12,444 nt of DNA from an uncultured Flavobacteriales bacterium. Its GTDB lineage: Bacteria; Bacteroidota; Bacteroidia; Flavobacteriales_D; Sanyastnellaceae. Shown in pieces: positions 1 to 7,140 of this stretch. The stretch is taken from assembly GCA_937967465.1 (NCBI GenBank), contig CALBSW010000027.1, positions 1 through 12,444 on the forward strand, written 5' to 3'. The position numbers were made by a program, and so were the translations under genes. How positions within the stretch are numbered: position 1 is the first letter of the stretch; every line of letters begins with the position of its first letter. Below the pieces are notes generated by a model. That model was not told where the DNA came from, made no database searches, and saw nothing but the letters and a program-made list of their open reading frames with translations.

Positions 1-378
1 CTCCAGCCGTTCCTTGCGCCGGCGAATACCGACCACGCCGATGCCTAGCCCGCCAGCAATCAAAAAGCCAAGTCCTCCGTCAATGGGGATGCAGCCATTT
101 GGGTCCGTAGGCTGCGGTGTGTCAGACTGAACCCCTTCGATGTTGTTTTGGTAGAATGTAGAACAAGCCGTTCCACTACCCACGCCACATACATTGGCGC
201 CACCTGCATCACAATCCGAGGGAGAGAAGAACGGACTATTCTGACAGCTGGCGATATCAGCACAATAGGCGCAAGTGCAATCAAAACAACAGTCAGCCGG
301 TTGTCCTTGGGAGAAAACAACAGATGGCCACGCCGCACTAACCAGCAAAATCAAACAGCACCGAAGCGACCTCATCAT
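1..378 (-). CDS. Small secreted Cys-rich protein with PID-CTERM-like sorting tail (3' end outside window)
   Basis: The frame reads from ATG at 378 to the window edge without a stop (126 codons, C-terminus missing). A second ATG follows at 375. Residues 1-24 look like a Sec signal peptide: an Arg-containing start, a hydrophobic core (CLILLVSAAW) and a likely cut near VFSQ. The mature part has ten cysteines (30, 31, 34, 36, 39, 45, 56, 64, 72, 96), which suggests disulfides outside the cytoplasm. The tail has three parts: PIDGG at 98-102, a Gly-rich hydrophobic stretch at about 103-118, and RRRKER. This motif-helix-basic layout is typical of exosortase/archaeosortase substrates and matches what I recall of the Bacteroidota PID-CTERM class. 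No exosortase gene is in the window. Its GC content, counted over 61-360, is about 51%, lower than its neighbours. It is divergent from the EPS operon with 52 nt between starts. The biochemical function is unknown; being a real gene is likely, the sorting assignment moderately so. Confidence 0.72.
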   Translation of the reverse strand, partial: MMRSLRCCLILLVSAAWPSVVFSQGQPADCCFDCTCAYCADIASCQNSPFFSPSDCDAGGANVCGVGSGTACSTFYQNNIEGVQSDTPQPTDPNGCIPIDGGLGFLIAGGLGIGVVGIRRRKERLE

Positions 379-430
379 ACTATCGAAGATAACCCGAAGA
401 ATCTGACTGACTGAAGATTATATTTAGAGA
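379..430. other. Divergent intergenic region upstream of the EPS operon
   Basis: These 52 nt separate the start of the Cys-rich gene from the start of the BY-kinase gene, so they should hold or lie next to both promoters. They are AT-rich near 415-430 and contain three tandem CTGA units (403-414). TATATTTA at 419-426 (plus) resembles the Bacteroidota -7 box, but it lacks the final G, has no TTG at the right distance and sits only 4 nt before the ATG. TATCTTCG on the minus strand (about 386-393) is also one base off the consensus, without a -33 partner. No promoter is called. Confidence 0.4.
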
Positions 431-2857
431 ATGGCAGGGATGGATGTGAGCAGCTCGAACAACAGCCTGAAACAGCTCAGGCTGGCCTTGAAAGTGGCGG
501 CCAAGAATTGGTTGTTGCTCCTGCTCCTGCCCGCGATGGCCTATGGATATGGCCGGTTCGTCACCCACCAGCAGCTCGACCAGTACGGCGCGCGGGCTGA
601 GATTCTGCTCGACGAGAAAGACGAGTACGACAAGGCCCGCGAAATGGTGGAGGGCGTCATCAGCCGCCGATTTCAGCGGCAAGGACCGGACATCGCCAAC
701 CAGGTCCGGATCTTGAAAAGCCGGGACCTGGTGGCCAAGGCCGTCGGCGATCTCGATCACAACATCACGCATTTCATCGTGGGCCGGGTGCGCGCCTTGC
801 CAGTGGGCGGATTGAGCGGCGTGGAAGTGGAGGCCTGGCCCGAACAATTCAGCAACAACGCCATCGGAGTCGACTTCGACATCGAGGTCTTGGATTCAGA
901 ACGCTATCGATTGCGGGCTGAGCTCAGAAATGGCCGGGTCTACGAGGGGGAACACCAGTTCTACGACGTGGTACAAAACGGCGACTTCAAACTCGCCGTC
1001 CAAAGGGCGACCAATGGCAGGGGCACCATTCAGCAGGCCATTGCCCAAGGACAACGGTTCCAAGTCCGCAATGACGAGCAGATCATCCGCCAGTATCGCA
1101 GCGGACTCCGGGTCAGCGGAGTGGGACAGACCAGCATCCTCAAGCTGCAGATCAACGACATCCGGCCGGAACGGGCCATTGAATTCCTCGATGCCCTGTC
1201 GAAGCGGTACATCGAATATTCCACCGCAGCCCGGGAGGAGGTCAATGCCAAGACGGACGAATTCATCGAAACCCAGCTCTTCCAGATTGAGGCCAACATC
1301 GACAGCCTGCAGGACATCATTGACCAGCAACGCGAGCGGGCCGAAGTGCTCGACCTGACCCGCAACGAGCAAGTCTATTTCCAGGAGCTCGTTCAACTCG
1401 AAAGCCAACGGGAAGAGCTGCGGCTGAACCTCCGCAGTTTGGAAGCCCTTGAAGACTACCTCGGGCGCGGCGTGGAGAACACGAGCATCCCTCCTTCGGC
1501 CTTCCTGACCTCGGATGCCGTGGCCGCTGACAAAGTGGGGCAGCTCTACGACCTGCAGCTCCAGCGCACGCAAATGCTGCTGGACGTCACACCGAGCAGC
1601 TTCCAGGTCAAGCGCCTCGATTCGCTCATCTCCACCACCCGGTTCAGCCTGTTCGAGTACATCACGTCAGCGCGAAAAGGCCTTGAATTGGAAGACGGTC
1701 AGCTGCGCGAGCGGGTGGGTGAATTGGAAGGCAAGCTGTTCCGCCTGCCCAAGAGCGAACGCGAGATCCTCGCCATCGAACGGCGGCTGGCCATCAACGA
1801 CAAGTTCTACGGCTACCTGCTCGAGCAGCGGGCCACCAACCTCATCGCCCGCGCCGCCATCACCTCCAACGCGAGCATCATCGAGGCGGCCCGCAGCATT
1901 GGCATCACGGGGCCGGACAAAGGCAAGACCATCCGCAACTACACCCTGATGGCCTTGGCTGTGGCCGTGGGATTGGCGGTGCTGAGGCTGCTCCTGTTCG
2001 AGCGGCTGGAGAGCGTCAACGAACTGCGGGAAGCCACATCCCTGCCGGTCAGCGGGGGCATTCCGCGCTATGAGGACATCGGGGAGAAGGAATACGTGCT
2101 GGTCGCGAGCAAGAGCCCGCGCCACCCCACCACCGAGGCCTTCCGGGGGCTCAGAACCAACCTCCAATACCTGCTCAACCGGGAAGGACAGAACACCATT
2201 CTGGTGAGCAGCATGCACCCCGGCGAGGGCAAGACCTTCACGGCCACCAACTTGGCTGCCCTCATTTCACAGACCGGCAAGCGGACCCTTCTCATCGACT
2301 TCGACCTCCACAAGCCGCGGGTGCACAAGGCGGTCGAGCTGGAAAGGGGGGTCGGCCTGAGCGGCTACCTCATCGGCAAGACCGATTGGAAGGACGCCGT
2401 TCAAAGCACAACCCTCGACGAACTCGACGTCTTGACGTCCGGCCCCGTGCCGCCCAACGCATCGGAGCTCGTGCTGAACGAGCGGACGGACACCCTGATT
2501 GCGGAAGCCCGAGAGGCCTACGATTTCGTCGTCATCGACACCCCACCCATCCTGCTCATCACCGACGCCCTCGTGTTGATGAAGCACGTGGACCGTGCCT
2601 TGCTGGTGGCCAACGTCAAGCGTGCCAACCTCCGCGGCATGCGGCAACTGGAAGACCTGCTCGCCCAGAATCAGCTCGAACACGTGAGCATGATCCTCAA
2701 CGGCATCGTGCCCACCCGTTGGCGCTACTACGCCTCGAAGTACGCGTACCGCTACCTGTACAATTATGGATACGGGTACGGCGGATACGGCAGCTACACC
2801 GGATACGGCGGTTACGGATATGGCGATGGGGGCTACGGCGACCAGCCCGAGACCTGA
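431..2857 (+). CDS. Wzc-like polysaccharide co-polymerase / bacterial tyrosine kinase
   Basis: This 808-aa inner-membrane protein fuses a Wzz-type chain-length domain to a cytoplasmic BY-kinase that autophosphorylates on C-terminal tyrosines. Known relatives control polymer length and export through that phosphorylation cycle. A first membrane helix lies at about 26-42, followed by a long periplasmic region with coiled-coil stretches (about 280-345 and 415-445). A GNVR-like segment at 441-467 precedes the second helix at about 503-523. The kinase shows an EX2RX2R oligomerisation motif (E569, R572, R575), Walker A with K601-T602, Walker A' D623-F-D625 and Walker B ending at D703. In Walker A' the residue after DxDL is His627 where Arg is usual. 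Residues 764-808 carry 15 tyrosines in a Gly-rich tail. The ATG at 431 follows an in-frame TAG directly upstream; ATG 440 is an alternative. It is the first gene of the operon, and asnB starts 5 nt after its stop. Confidence 0.95.
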   Translation: MAGMDVSSSNNSLKQLRLALKVAAKNWLLLLLLPAMAYGYGRFVTHQQLDQYGARAEILLDEKDEYDKAREMVEGVISRRFQRQGPDIANQVRILKSRDLVAKAVGDLDHNITHFIVGRVRALPVGGLSGVEVEAWPEQFSNNAIGVDFDIEVLDSERYRLRAELRNGRVYEGEHQFYDVVQNGDFKLAVQRATNGRGTIQQAIAQGQRFQVRNDEQIIRQYRSGLRVSGVGQTSILKLQINDIRPERAIEFLDALSKRYIEYSTAAREEVNAKTDEFIETQLFQIEANIDSLQDIIDQQRERAEVLDLTRNEQVYFQELVQLESQREELRLNLRSLEALEDYLGRGVENTSIPPSAFLTSDAVAADKVGQLYDLQLQRTQMLLDVTPSSFQVKRLDSLISTTRFSLFEYITSARKGLELEDGQLRERVGELEGKLFRLPKSEREILAIERRLAINDKFYGYLLEQRATNLIARAAITSNASIIEAARSIGITGPDKGKTIRNYTLMALAVAVGLAVLRLLLFERLESVNELREATSLPVSGGIPRYEDIGEKEYVLVASKSPRHPTTEAFRGLRTNLQYLLNREGQNTILVSSMHPGEGKTFTATNLAALISQTGKRTLLIDFDLHKPRVHKAVELERGVGLSGYLIGKTDWKDAVQSTTLDELDVLTSGPVPPNASELVLNERTDTLIAEAREAYDFVVIDTPPILLITDALVLMKHVDRALLVANVKRANLRGMRQLEDLLAQNQLEHVSMILNGIVPTRWRYYASKYAYRYLYNYGYGYGGYGSYTGYGGYGYGDGGYGDQPET
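2765..2839 (+). repeat. Tyr-Gly low-complexity repeat encoding the BY-kinase tail
   Basis: This stretch encodes residues 779-803 of the kinase. It is an imperfect run of TAC/TAT-GGN codons (YG, YGG, YGS, YTG units) built on a recurring GGATACGG core. Tyr codons mix TAT and TAC and Gly codons mix GGA, GGC and GGG. The protein pattern is therefore more regular than the DNA, which fits selection on the peptide rather than fresh slippage. Four of the tail tyrosines before this point (residues 767-777) sit in a more basic Arg/Lys context. Confidence 0.8.
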
Positions 2858-2862
2858 AGCCC

Positions 2863-4740
2863 ATGTGCGGCATCACCGGCATCCACGGCAAGGTGGACGG
2901 AGCGGCTTGGGCCGCTGCGCGACGGATGACCGCGTCCCTCGCCCACCGCGGGCCGGATGCCGAAGGACATTGGACGGATGACCAACACGTGGTGCTGGGC
3001 CACCGCCGGCTGAGCATCCTCGACACCTCCGACGCGGCCAACCAACCCATGGTAAGCTGGTGCGGCCGTTACGTCCTCGCGTTCAACGGGGAGGTCTACA
3101 ATTACCGGGAATTGCGGGATGAATTGGACTACCCTTTCCAGACCAGCGGAGACACCGAAGTCGTTCTCGCTGCCCTGCGCGAATGGGGCCCGGCTGCGCT
3201 GGAACGCTTCAACGGCATGTTCGCTTTGGCGCTGTGGGACACTGCCGAAGAACGCTTGCTGCTCGCCCGCGATCGGATGGGCATCAAGCCCCTGTACGTG
3301 GCGACGGTGGAGGACGGGCTCGTGTGGGCAAGCGAAATCCGCGCCATGCTGGCCTCTGGTCGCATTGCGCCCCGACTGGATCGCAAGGGGTTGGTCGATT
3401 ACCTCCAATACCAGACCGTGCACGGCCCCGGCACCCTCGTGGAAGGGGTCGACCTGCTGCCTGCCGGCCACCTGGTGTGGGCCGATGACAATGAAGTCCG
3501 CACCGAATGCTGGTGGGACGCCGCCACAGCGGGCTTGGAGGCCGCCCGACTCGGGGAGCCGTGGACCTACAACGCCCAGCCGGCAGCGACCCGGGTGCGG
3601 GAGTTGTTGACCGACAGCGTGGCCCTGCGGATGCGGTCCGACGTGCCGTTTGGCGCGTTCCTGTCCGGCGGCATCGATTCCAGCGCCGTGGTCGCCTTGA
3701 TGTCCGAGGTCAGCGAAGGCAAAGTGTCCACGTTCAATGTGGCCTTTGAAGAAGACGAATTCGACGAAAGCCAATTCGCCCGGCGCATGGCCCAATTGTG
3801 CCACACGGACCACCACGAGATCCGACTTCGCGCCCACGACTTTCTGGACGCCGTCCCCGATGCACTCGCGGCCACCGACCACCCCAGCGGCGACGGCCCC
3901 AACACCTTTGTCGTGTCGCAGGCCACCAAACAGGCGGGCCTCACCGTGGCGCTCAGTGGATTGGGCGGGGATGAGCTTTTTGCCGGGTACCCCGTGTTCC
4001 GTCGCACCCTCGACCTGATGGACAAACAATGGGCGATGGCCTGGCCCAAAGGCCTGCGTCGCCTGGTTGGACGGGCTGTCCAAAGCGCCCGACCGGGGGT
4101 GGCCAGCCGCAAGCTCGCGGCCTTGTTGGCCGGCGACACCATGAACCCTGCCGCCACCTACCCCATCAGCCGCCGGGTCTTGCTCGATCCGGACGTGGCG
4201 CGCCTTCTGGCCACCCCCGTGACCCAGGACCGGGTGGCCGTGTGGAGCCGTGCTGCATTGACACGTTCTCCCGGCCGAGAACTCCCTGTATTGAGTCGGG
4301 TCAGCCTCGCCGAATTGCACACCTACCTGCAACACGTGCTCCTGCGCGACACCGACCAAATGTCGATGGCGCACGCCTTGGAGGTTCGGGTGCCCTTCCT
4401 CGACCACCGGCTCGTGGAGACGGCCCTGGCCATCCGTGACGACGTCAAGTTTCCGCACACGCCAAAGCCCCTGCTGACGGCGGCGCTGGGTGACCGATTG
4501 CCACGCGAGATCATCGACCGGCCCAAAATGGGGTTCACCCTGCCGTGGGAAGTGTGGATGCGCGGCGCACTGGAGCCCCTGTGTCGCGCCGGTCTTCGGA
4601 CCCTGGCCGACCGAGAATTGCTCCACGGCCCGGCGCTGGACCGACTTTGGGCCGACTTCGAAGCCGGTCGGACCAGCTGGTCGCGCATCTGGAACCTGGT
4701 CGCCCTCGGCCAATGGATCGAACGCCATGACCTCCAGTGA
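2863..4740 (+). CDS. asnB: AsnB-type glutamine-dependent asparagine synthetase / amidotransferase
   Basis: The 625-aa protein has the class-II layout. An N-terminal glutaminase domain starts at Cys2 (MCGITG), the nucleophile exposed after Met removal, with HRGPDAEG at 28-35, HRRLSILD at 47-54, FNGEVYNY at 74-81 and GDTEV at 96-100. The synthetase domain follows, with the ATP PP-loop SGGIDSS at 268-274, then LSGLGGDELFAGYP, MSMAHALEVRVPFLDHRLVE and RPKMGFTLPWEVWM. Both active sites look intact. The family uses glutamine ammonia and ATP to form an amide through an adenylated carboxylate. Free Asn synthesis is the default call, but inside an EPS operon it may amidate a uronic acid or an amino-acid substituent on the sugar; this is inference. 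The start is fixed by the obligatory MCG. The reading frame is open for 477 nt upstream, but that part overlaps the kinase and resembles nothing. Confidence 0.94.
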   Translation: MCGITGIHGKVDGAAWAAARRMTASLAHRGPDAEGHWTDDQHVVLGHRRLSILDTSDAANQPMVSWCGRYVLAFNGEVYNYRELRDELDYPFQTSGDTEVVLAALREWGPAALERFNGMFALALWDTAEERLLLARDRMGIKPLYVATVEDGLVWASEIRAMLASGRIAPRLDRKGLVDYLQYQTVHGPGTLVEGVDLLPAGHLVWADDNEVRTECWWDAATAGLEAARLGEPWTYNAQPAATRVRELLTDSVALRMRSDVPFGAFLSGGIDSSAVVALMSEVSEGKVSTFNVAFEEDEFDESQFARRMAQLCHTDHHEIRLRAHDFLDAVPDALAATDHPSGDGPNTFVVSQATKQAGLTVALSGLGGDELFAGYPVFRRTLDLMDKQWAMAWPKGLRRLVGRAVQSARPGVASRKLAALLAGDTMNPAATYPISRRVLLDPDVARLLATPVTQDRVAVWSRAALTRSPGRELPVLSRVSLAELHTYLQHVLLRDTDQMSMAHALEVRVPFLDHRLVETALAIRDDVKFPHTPKPLLTAALGDRLPREIIDRPKMGFTLPWEVWMRGALEPLCRAGLRTLADRELLHGPALDRLWADFEAGRTSWSRIWNLVALGQWIERHDLQ

Positions 4741-5842
4741 CCGACGCCCGCTCGTACTGGTCGCCATCGACTGGTATCTGCCCGCCTACCGGGCCGGTGG
4801 TCCCGTGCGCAGCGTGGCCAACCTCGTGAACGCCCTCGGCGACGACGTGGATTTCCGCATTGTCACCGGAGATCGCGATCTCGGCGCTTCGGAGCCGCTG
4901 CCCGTGGCCGCAAACACTTGGCAAACCGTGGGCAAGGCGCAAGTATTGTACCTCCCCCCCGCCCAACAGACGGCCGCACGCTGGACCGCTCTGTTGACGG
5001 AACTACAACCCGACCGACTGTACCTCAACAGCTTGTACAGCGGCCCCTTCAGCCGCTTGCCCTGGCGTGTCGCCCGCAAGATGGGCGTGGCCACCACACT
5101 GGCACCGCGGGGCATGCTCGGCGAGGGCGCCCTGTCCATCAAGCCGCTCCGCAAACGGGCGTGGCTCACCGTGCAACGCTGGACAGGCCGGTATGCCGAC
5201 CTCACTTGGCACGCCTCCACGAACGCCGAGCAGGCGGAAATCCAGCGCTGGTTCCCTGAAGCCCGCATCCAGGTGGCCCTCAACCTGCCCACCCCGTTCG
5301 CGGCGTTGCCACCAGCCCACCGCCCCCCCATCCGACTGCTCAGCGTGGGGCGCATCCACCCCATCAAGAACTACAGCTTCGGCGTGGACTTGGCCAAGAT
5401 GCTGCGCGCCTCGGGGCACAACGTGGAATATCACATTGTGGGGCCGTTGGAAGATGGAGCCGAGGCCCAGCGCCTCGAAGCACAAGCCGATGGCATTCCT
5501 CTGAAACTCATTGGCCCCGTTCCCCCCACGGCATTGCGGCCCCATTTCGAAGCGGCCCACCTCGTCCTGGTGCCGAGCTTCAACGAGAATTTCGGGCATG
5601 CCGTCGCCGAGGCAGTGGCCGCCGCCCGTCCTGTCCTGGTCTCCGACCGCACGGCATGGACCCACATGAACCCGGGCCGCACCGTGCGCTGTCTGCCGTT
5701 GGATCTGGACGCCTGGTTCCAAGCGGCAAACGACCTTTTGTCCATGTCTGCAAGCGACCTCGAATCCAGCGCCCGAGACACCCATGCGCGGTGCCTCCTC
5801 AGCCCGTCGCATCTTGCAGCCCAACGAAAACTCTTTTCATGA
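4727..5842 (+). CDS. GT4-family glycosyltransferase (GT-B fold)
   Basis: This 371-aa retaining glycosyltransferase should move a nucleotide-activated sugar onto a growing lipid-linked oligosaccharide at the cytoplasmic membrane face. The acceptor half starts after MTSSDRRP with a strand and the GGPVRS loop at 24-29. A segment common in this family, APRGMLGEGALSIKP, lies at 126-140. The donor half shows SVGRIHPIKN at 206-215 and SFNENFGHAVAEAVA at 284-298, which contains the EX7E pair E287/E295. The length is typical. The chosen ATG at 4727 overlaps the asnB stop by 14 nt. The frame is open further upstream, but that part lies inside asnB and does not resemble the family. The donor and acceptor sugars cannot be told from the sequence. 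Confidence 0.92.
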   Translation: MTSSDRRPLVLVAIDWYLPAYRAGGPVRSVANLVNALGDDVDFRIVTGDRDLGASEPLPVAANTWQTVGKAQVLYLPPAQQTAARWTALLTELQPDRLYLNSLYSGPFSRLPWRVARKMGVATTLAPRGMLGEGALSIKPLRKRAWLTVQRWTGRYADLTWHASTNAEQAEIQRWFPEARIQVALNLPTPFAALPPAHRPPIRLLSVGRIHPIKNYSFGVDLAKMLRASGHNVEYHIVGPLEDGAEAQRLEAQADGIPLKLIGPVPPTALRPHFEAAHLVLVPSFNENFGHAVAEAVAAARPVLVSDRTAWTHMNPGRTVRCLPLDLDAWFQAANDLLSMSASDLESSARDTHARCLLSPSHLAAQRKLFS

Positions 5843-6390
5843 CCCGGATTCGACTGGACCAATTCGACAACGCCCATTACCACCCCGGCGCCTGGCCGAA
5901 GCGGGTGCTGTGGTATGTCGTGAGTTTGGTGGTCTTCGAATCCGGCCTCCCTTGGCCTTCGCCCCTGAAGCGCTTCTGGCTCCGGGCTTTTGGCGCCAAA
6001 CTCGGCAAGGGCATCGTCCTCAAGCCGCGCCTCCGCATCAAGTACCCTTGGAACCTCACCATCGGGGACCACAGCTGGATCGGCGAAGGCGTGTGGATTG
6101 ACAACCTCGACCACGTCCACATCGGCCACCACTGTTGCGTCAGTCAGGGCGCCTATCTGCTCTGTGGCAACCACGACTACACCCGTCCCACGTTTGACCT
6201 CATCACCCGCCCCGTCATCCTTGAAGACGGCAGCTGGGCTGGAGCCAAGAGCATTCTCGGACCTGGCGCTGTCCTGGGCAAGGAAGCCGTTTTGAGTGCC
6301 GGCAGTGTCGGCCTTGGCGCATTGGCGGCGGGCAAGGTGCACCAGGGCAATCCCGCCCAACCCATCCGCGACCGCGTCGTCCAACCATGA
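5839..6390 (+). CDS. wcaF: WcaF-like hexapeptide-repeat O-acetyltransferase
   Basis: The 183-aa protein matches the colanic-acid WcaF-type acetyltransferases, left-handed beta-helix enzymes that form trimers and transfer acetyl from acetyl-CoA to a sugar hydroxyl. It has the N-terminal FDNAHYHPGAWPKRVLWY signature at 9-26 and a hydrophobic/aromatic segment at 22-52. Hexapeptide rungs follow from about 55 (LGKGIVLKPRLRIKYPWNLTIGDHSWIGEGVWID, 55-88), then the NHDY loop with the probable catalytic His112, and further rungs (ILGPGAVLGKEAVLSAGSV, 139-157). The start ATG overlaps the preceding stop in an ATGA junction, pointing to translational coupling. In this operon it probably O-acetylates the repeat unit. 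The wcaF symbol marks family resemblance, not a claim that colanic acid is made. Confidence 0.88.
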   Translation: MTRIRLDQFDNAHYHPGAWPKRVLWYVVSLVVFESGLPWPSPLKRFWLRAFGAKLGKGIVLKPRLRIKYPWNLTIGDHSWIGEGVWIDNLDHVHIGHHCCVSQGAYLLCGNHDYTRPTFDLITRPVILEDGSWAGAKSILGPGAVLGKEAVLSAGSVGLGALAAGKVHQGNPAQPIRDRVVQP

Positions 6391-7130
6391 CCGTTTCCGT
6401 CGTCACCGTCACGTTCAATGCAGCGGCCACCGTGGCGGAGGCAGTCGAGAGCGTGGTGTCGCAACGGGGCGACTTCACCTTGGATTACCACATTGTCGAC
6501 GGGGCCTCGACCGACGGGACACTCGACAAACTCACGCCCTTCGAGGACCGCATCGCCCAACTCACGAGCGCGCCCGACAGCGGCCTCTACGACGCCATGA
6601 ACCGCGGTGTGGCACGCGCCAAAGGCGACATCATCGGCATCCTCAACGCCGACGACCGCTTCGCGGATGACCGCGTCATCGCCGACGTCCTCGACGCATT
6701 CGACGCCACCGGCGCCGACGCCATCTACGCGGACCTCGATTACGTCGGAGAAGATGGACACACCGTCACGCGCCAGTGGCGGTCCGGCCAACCGGGCAAC
6801 TGGCGCAAGGGTTGGATGCCGCCGCACCCGACGCTCTTCGTGAAGCGCGAACTCTACGAGCAAGGCGGGCTGTTCAACCTCGCATTGCAAAGTGCAGCCG
6901 ACTACGAACTCATGCTGCGCTTCTTCCATTTCCGCGGAGCGGAGCTCGCCTACTTGCCGCGGGTCACGGTCAAAATGCGGGCCGGTGGACAATCCAACGC
7001 CAGCCTGGGCAACCGCCTGCGGGCCAACGCCGAAGACGCCCGAGCATGGAAGCTCAATGGCGCGCGGGCACCATGGCTCCTGCGGCTCCAAAAGCCGCTC
7101 CGAAAAGTGACACAGTTCAGCGGCCGCTGA
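6387..7130 (+). CDS. GT2-family glycosyltransferase (WcaE-like, GT-A fold)
   Basis: The 247-aa inverting glycosyltransferase starts directly with the nucleotide-binding strand VSVVTVTFNAAATVAEAVESV. It continues with IVDGASTDGT (36-45), then SGLYDAMNRGVARAKGDIIG (65-84) and the metal/UDP-binding ILNADD at 85-90. The HPTLF (147-151) and SAADYELMLRF (169-179) segments are the later acceptor/catalytic region seen in the WcaE-like subgroup. No membrane helices are evident, so it should act at the inner face of the membrane. It overlaps the acetyltransferase by an ATGA junction and is the last gene of the operon; its stop lies 3 nt from the guaB stop on the other strand. The sugar specificity is unknown. 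Confidence 0.92.
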   Translation: MTVSVVTVTFNAAATVAEAVESVVSQRGDFTLDYHIVDGASTDGTLDKLTPFEDRIAQLTSAPDSGLYDAMNRGVARAKGDIIGILNADDRFADDRVIADVLDAFDATGADAIYADLDYVGEDGHTVTRQWRSGQPGNWRKGWMPPHPTLFVKRELYEQGGLFNLALQSAADYELMLRFFHFRGAELAYLPRVTVKMRAGGQSNASLGNRLRANAEDARAWKLNGARAPWLLRLQKPLRKVTQFSGR

Positions 7131-7140
7131 GGATCAGCGG
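7117..7140. terminator. Inverted repeats at the convergent operon/guaB stop junction
   Basis: TCAGCGGCCGCTGA (7117-7130) is a perfect 14-nt palindrome ending at the GT2 stop codon. Its right arm CCGCTGA also pairs with TCAGCGG at 7134-7140 across GGA, a 7-bp stem with a 3-nt loop that contains both stop codons. The three arms allow two mutually exclusive hairpins. No T-run follows in either direction, so a classic intrinsic terminator is not shown. With 3 nt between converging genes, this is nonetheless the only place where a shared bidirectional terminator could sit. Confidence 0.4.

Noticed and set aside
60..338. A 92-codon minus-strand frame within the Cys-rich gene
   Set aside because: The other minus frame from 378 has a signal peptide, a cysteine pattern and a sorting tail, while this one has no coherent features.
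403..414. Three tandem CTGA units as a phase-variable repeat
   Set aside because: Three units are too few for efficient slippage, and they lie outside the coding frames of both flanking genes.
419..426. TATATTTA as a -7 promoter box for the EPS operon
   Set aside because: It misses the terminal G, has no TTG about 19 nt upstream and would place the start of transcription at the start codon. It is too weak to call without 5'-end data.
2386..2862. N-terminal extension of asnB reaching back into the kinase gene
   Set aside because: The glutaminase domain needs Cys at position 2, fixed by the ATG at 2863. The upstream codons overlap the kinase and give an Arg/Pro/His-rich sequence.
2833..4767. 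A 644-codon open frame on the minus strand opposite asnB
   Set aside because: It lies antisense to an intact, well-recognised AsnB with both active sites. Its product is Gly/His/Gln-rich and matches nothing, as expected from the complement of GC-rich codons.
7119..7130. Restriction-site-like palindrome (CAGCGGCCGCTG) as a cloning or assembly scar
   Set aside because: The octamer GCGGCCGC occurs naturally in GC-rich DNA, the reading frame of the glycosyltransferase runs through it to a proper end, and no vector sequence is near.
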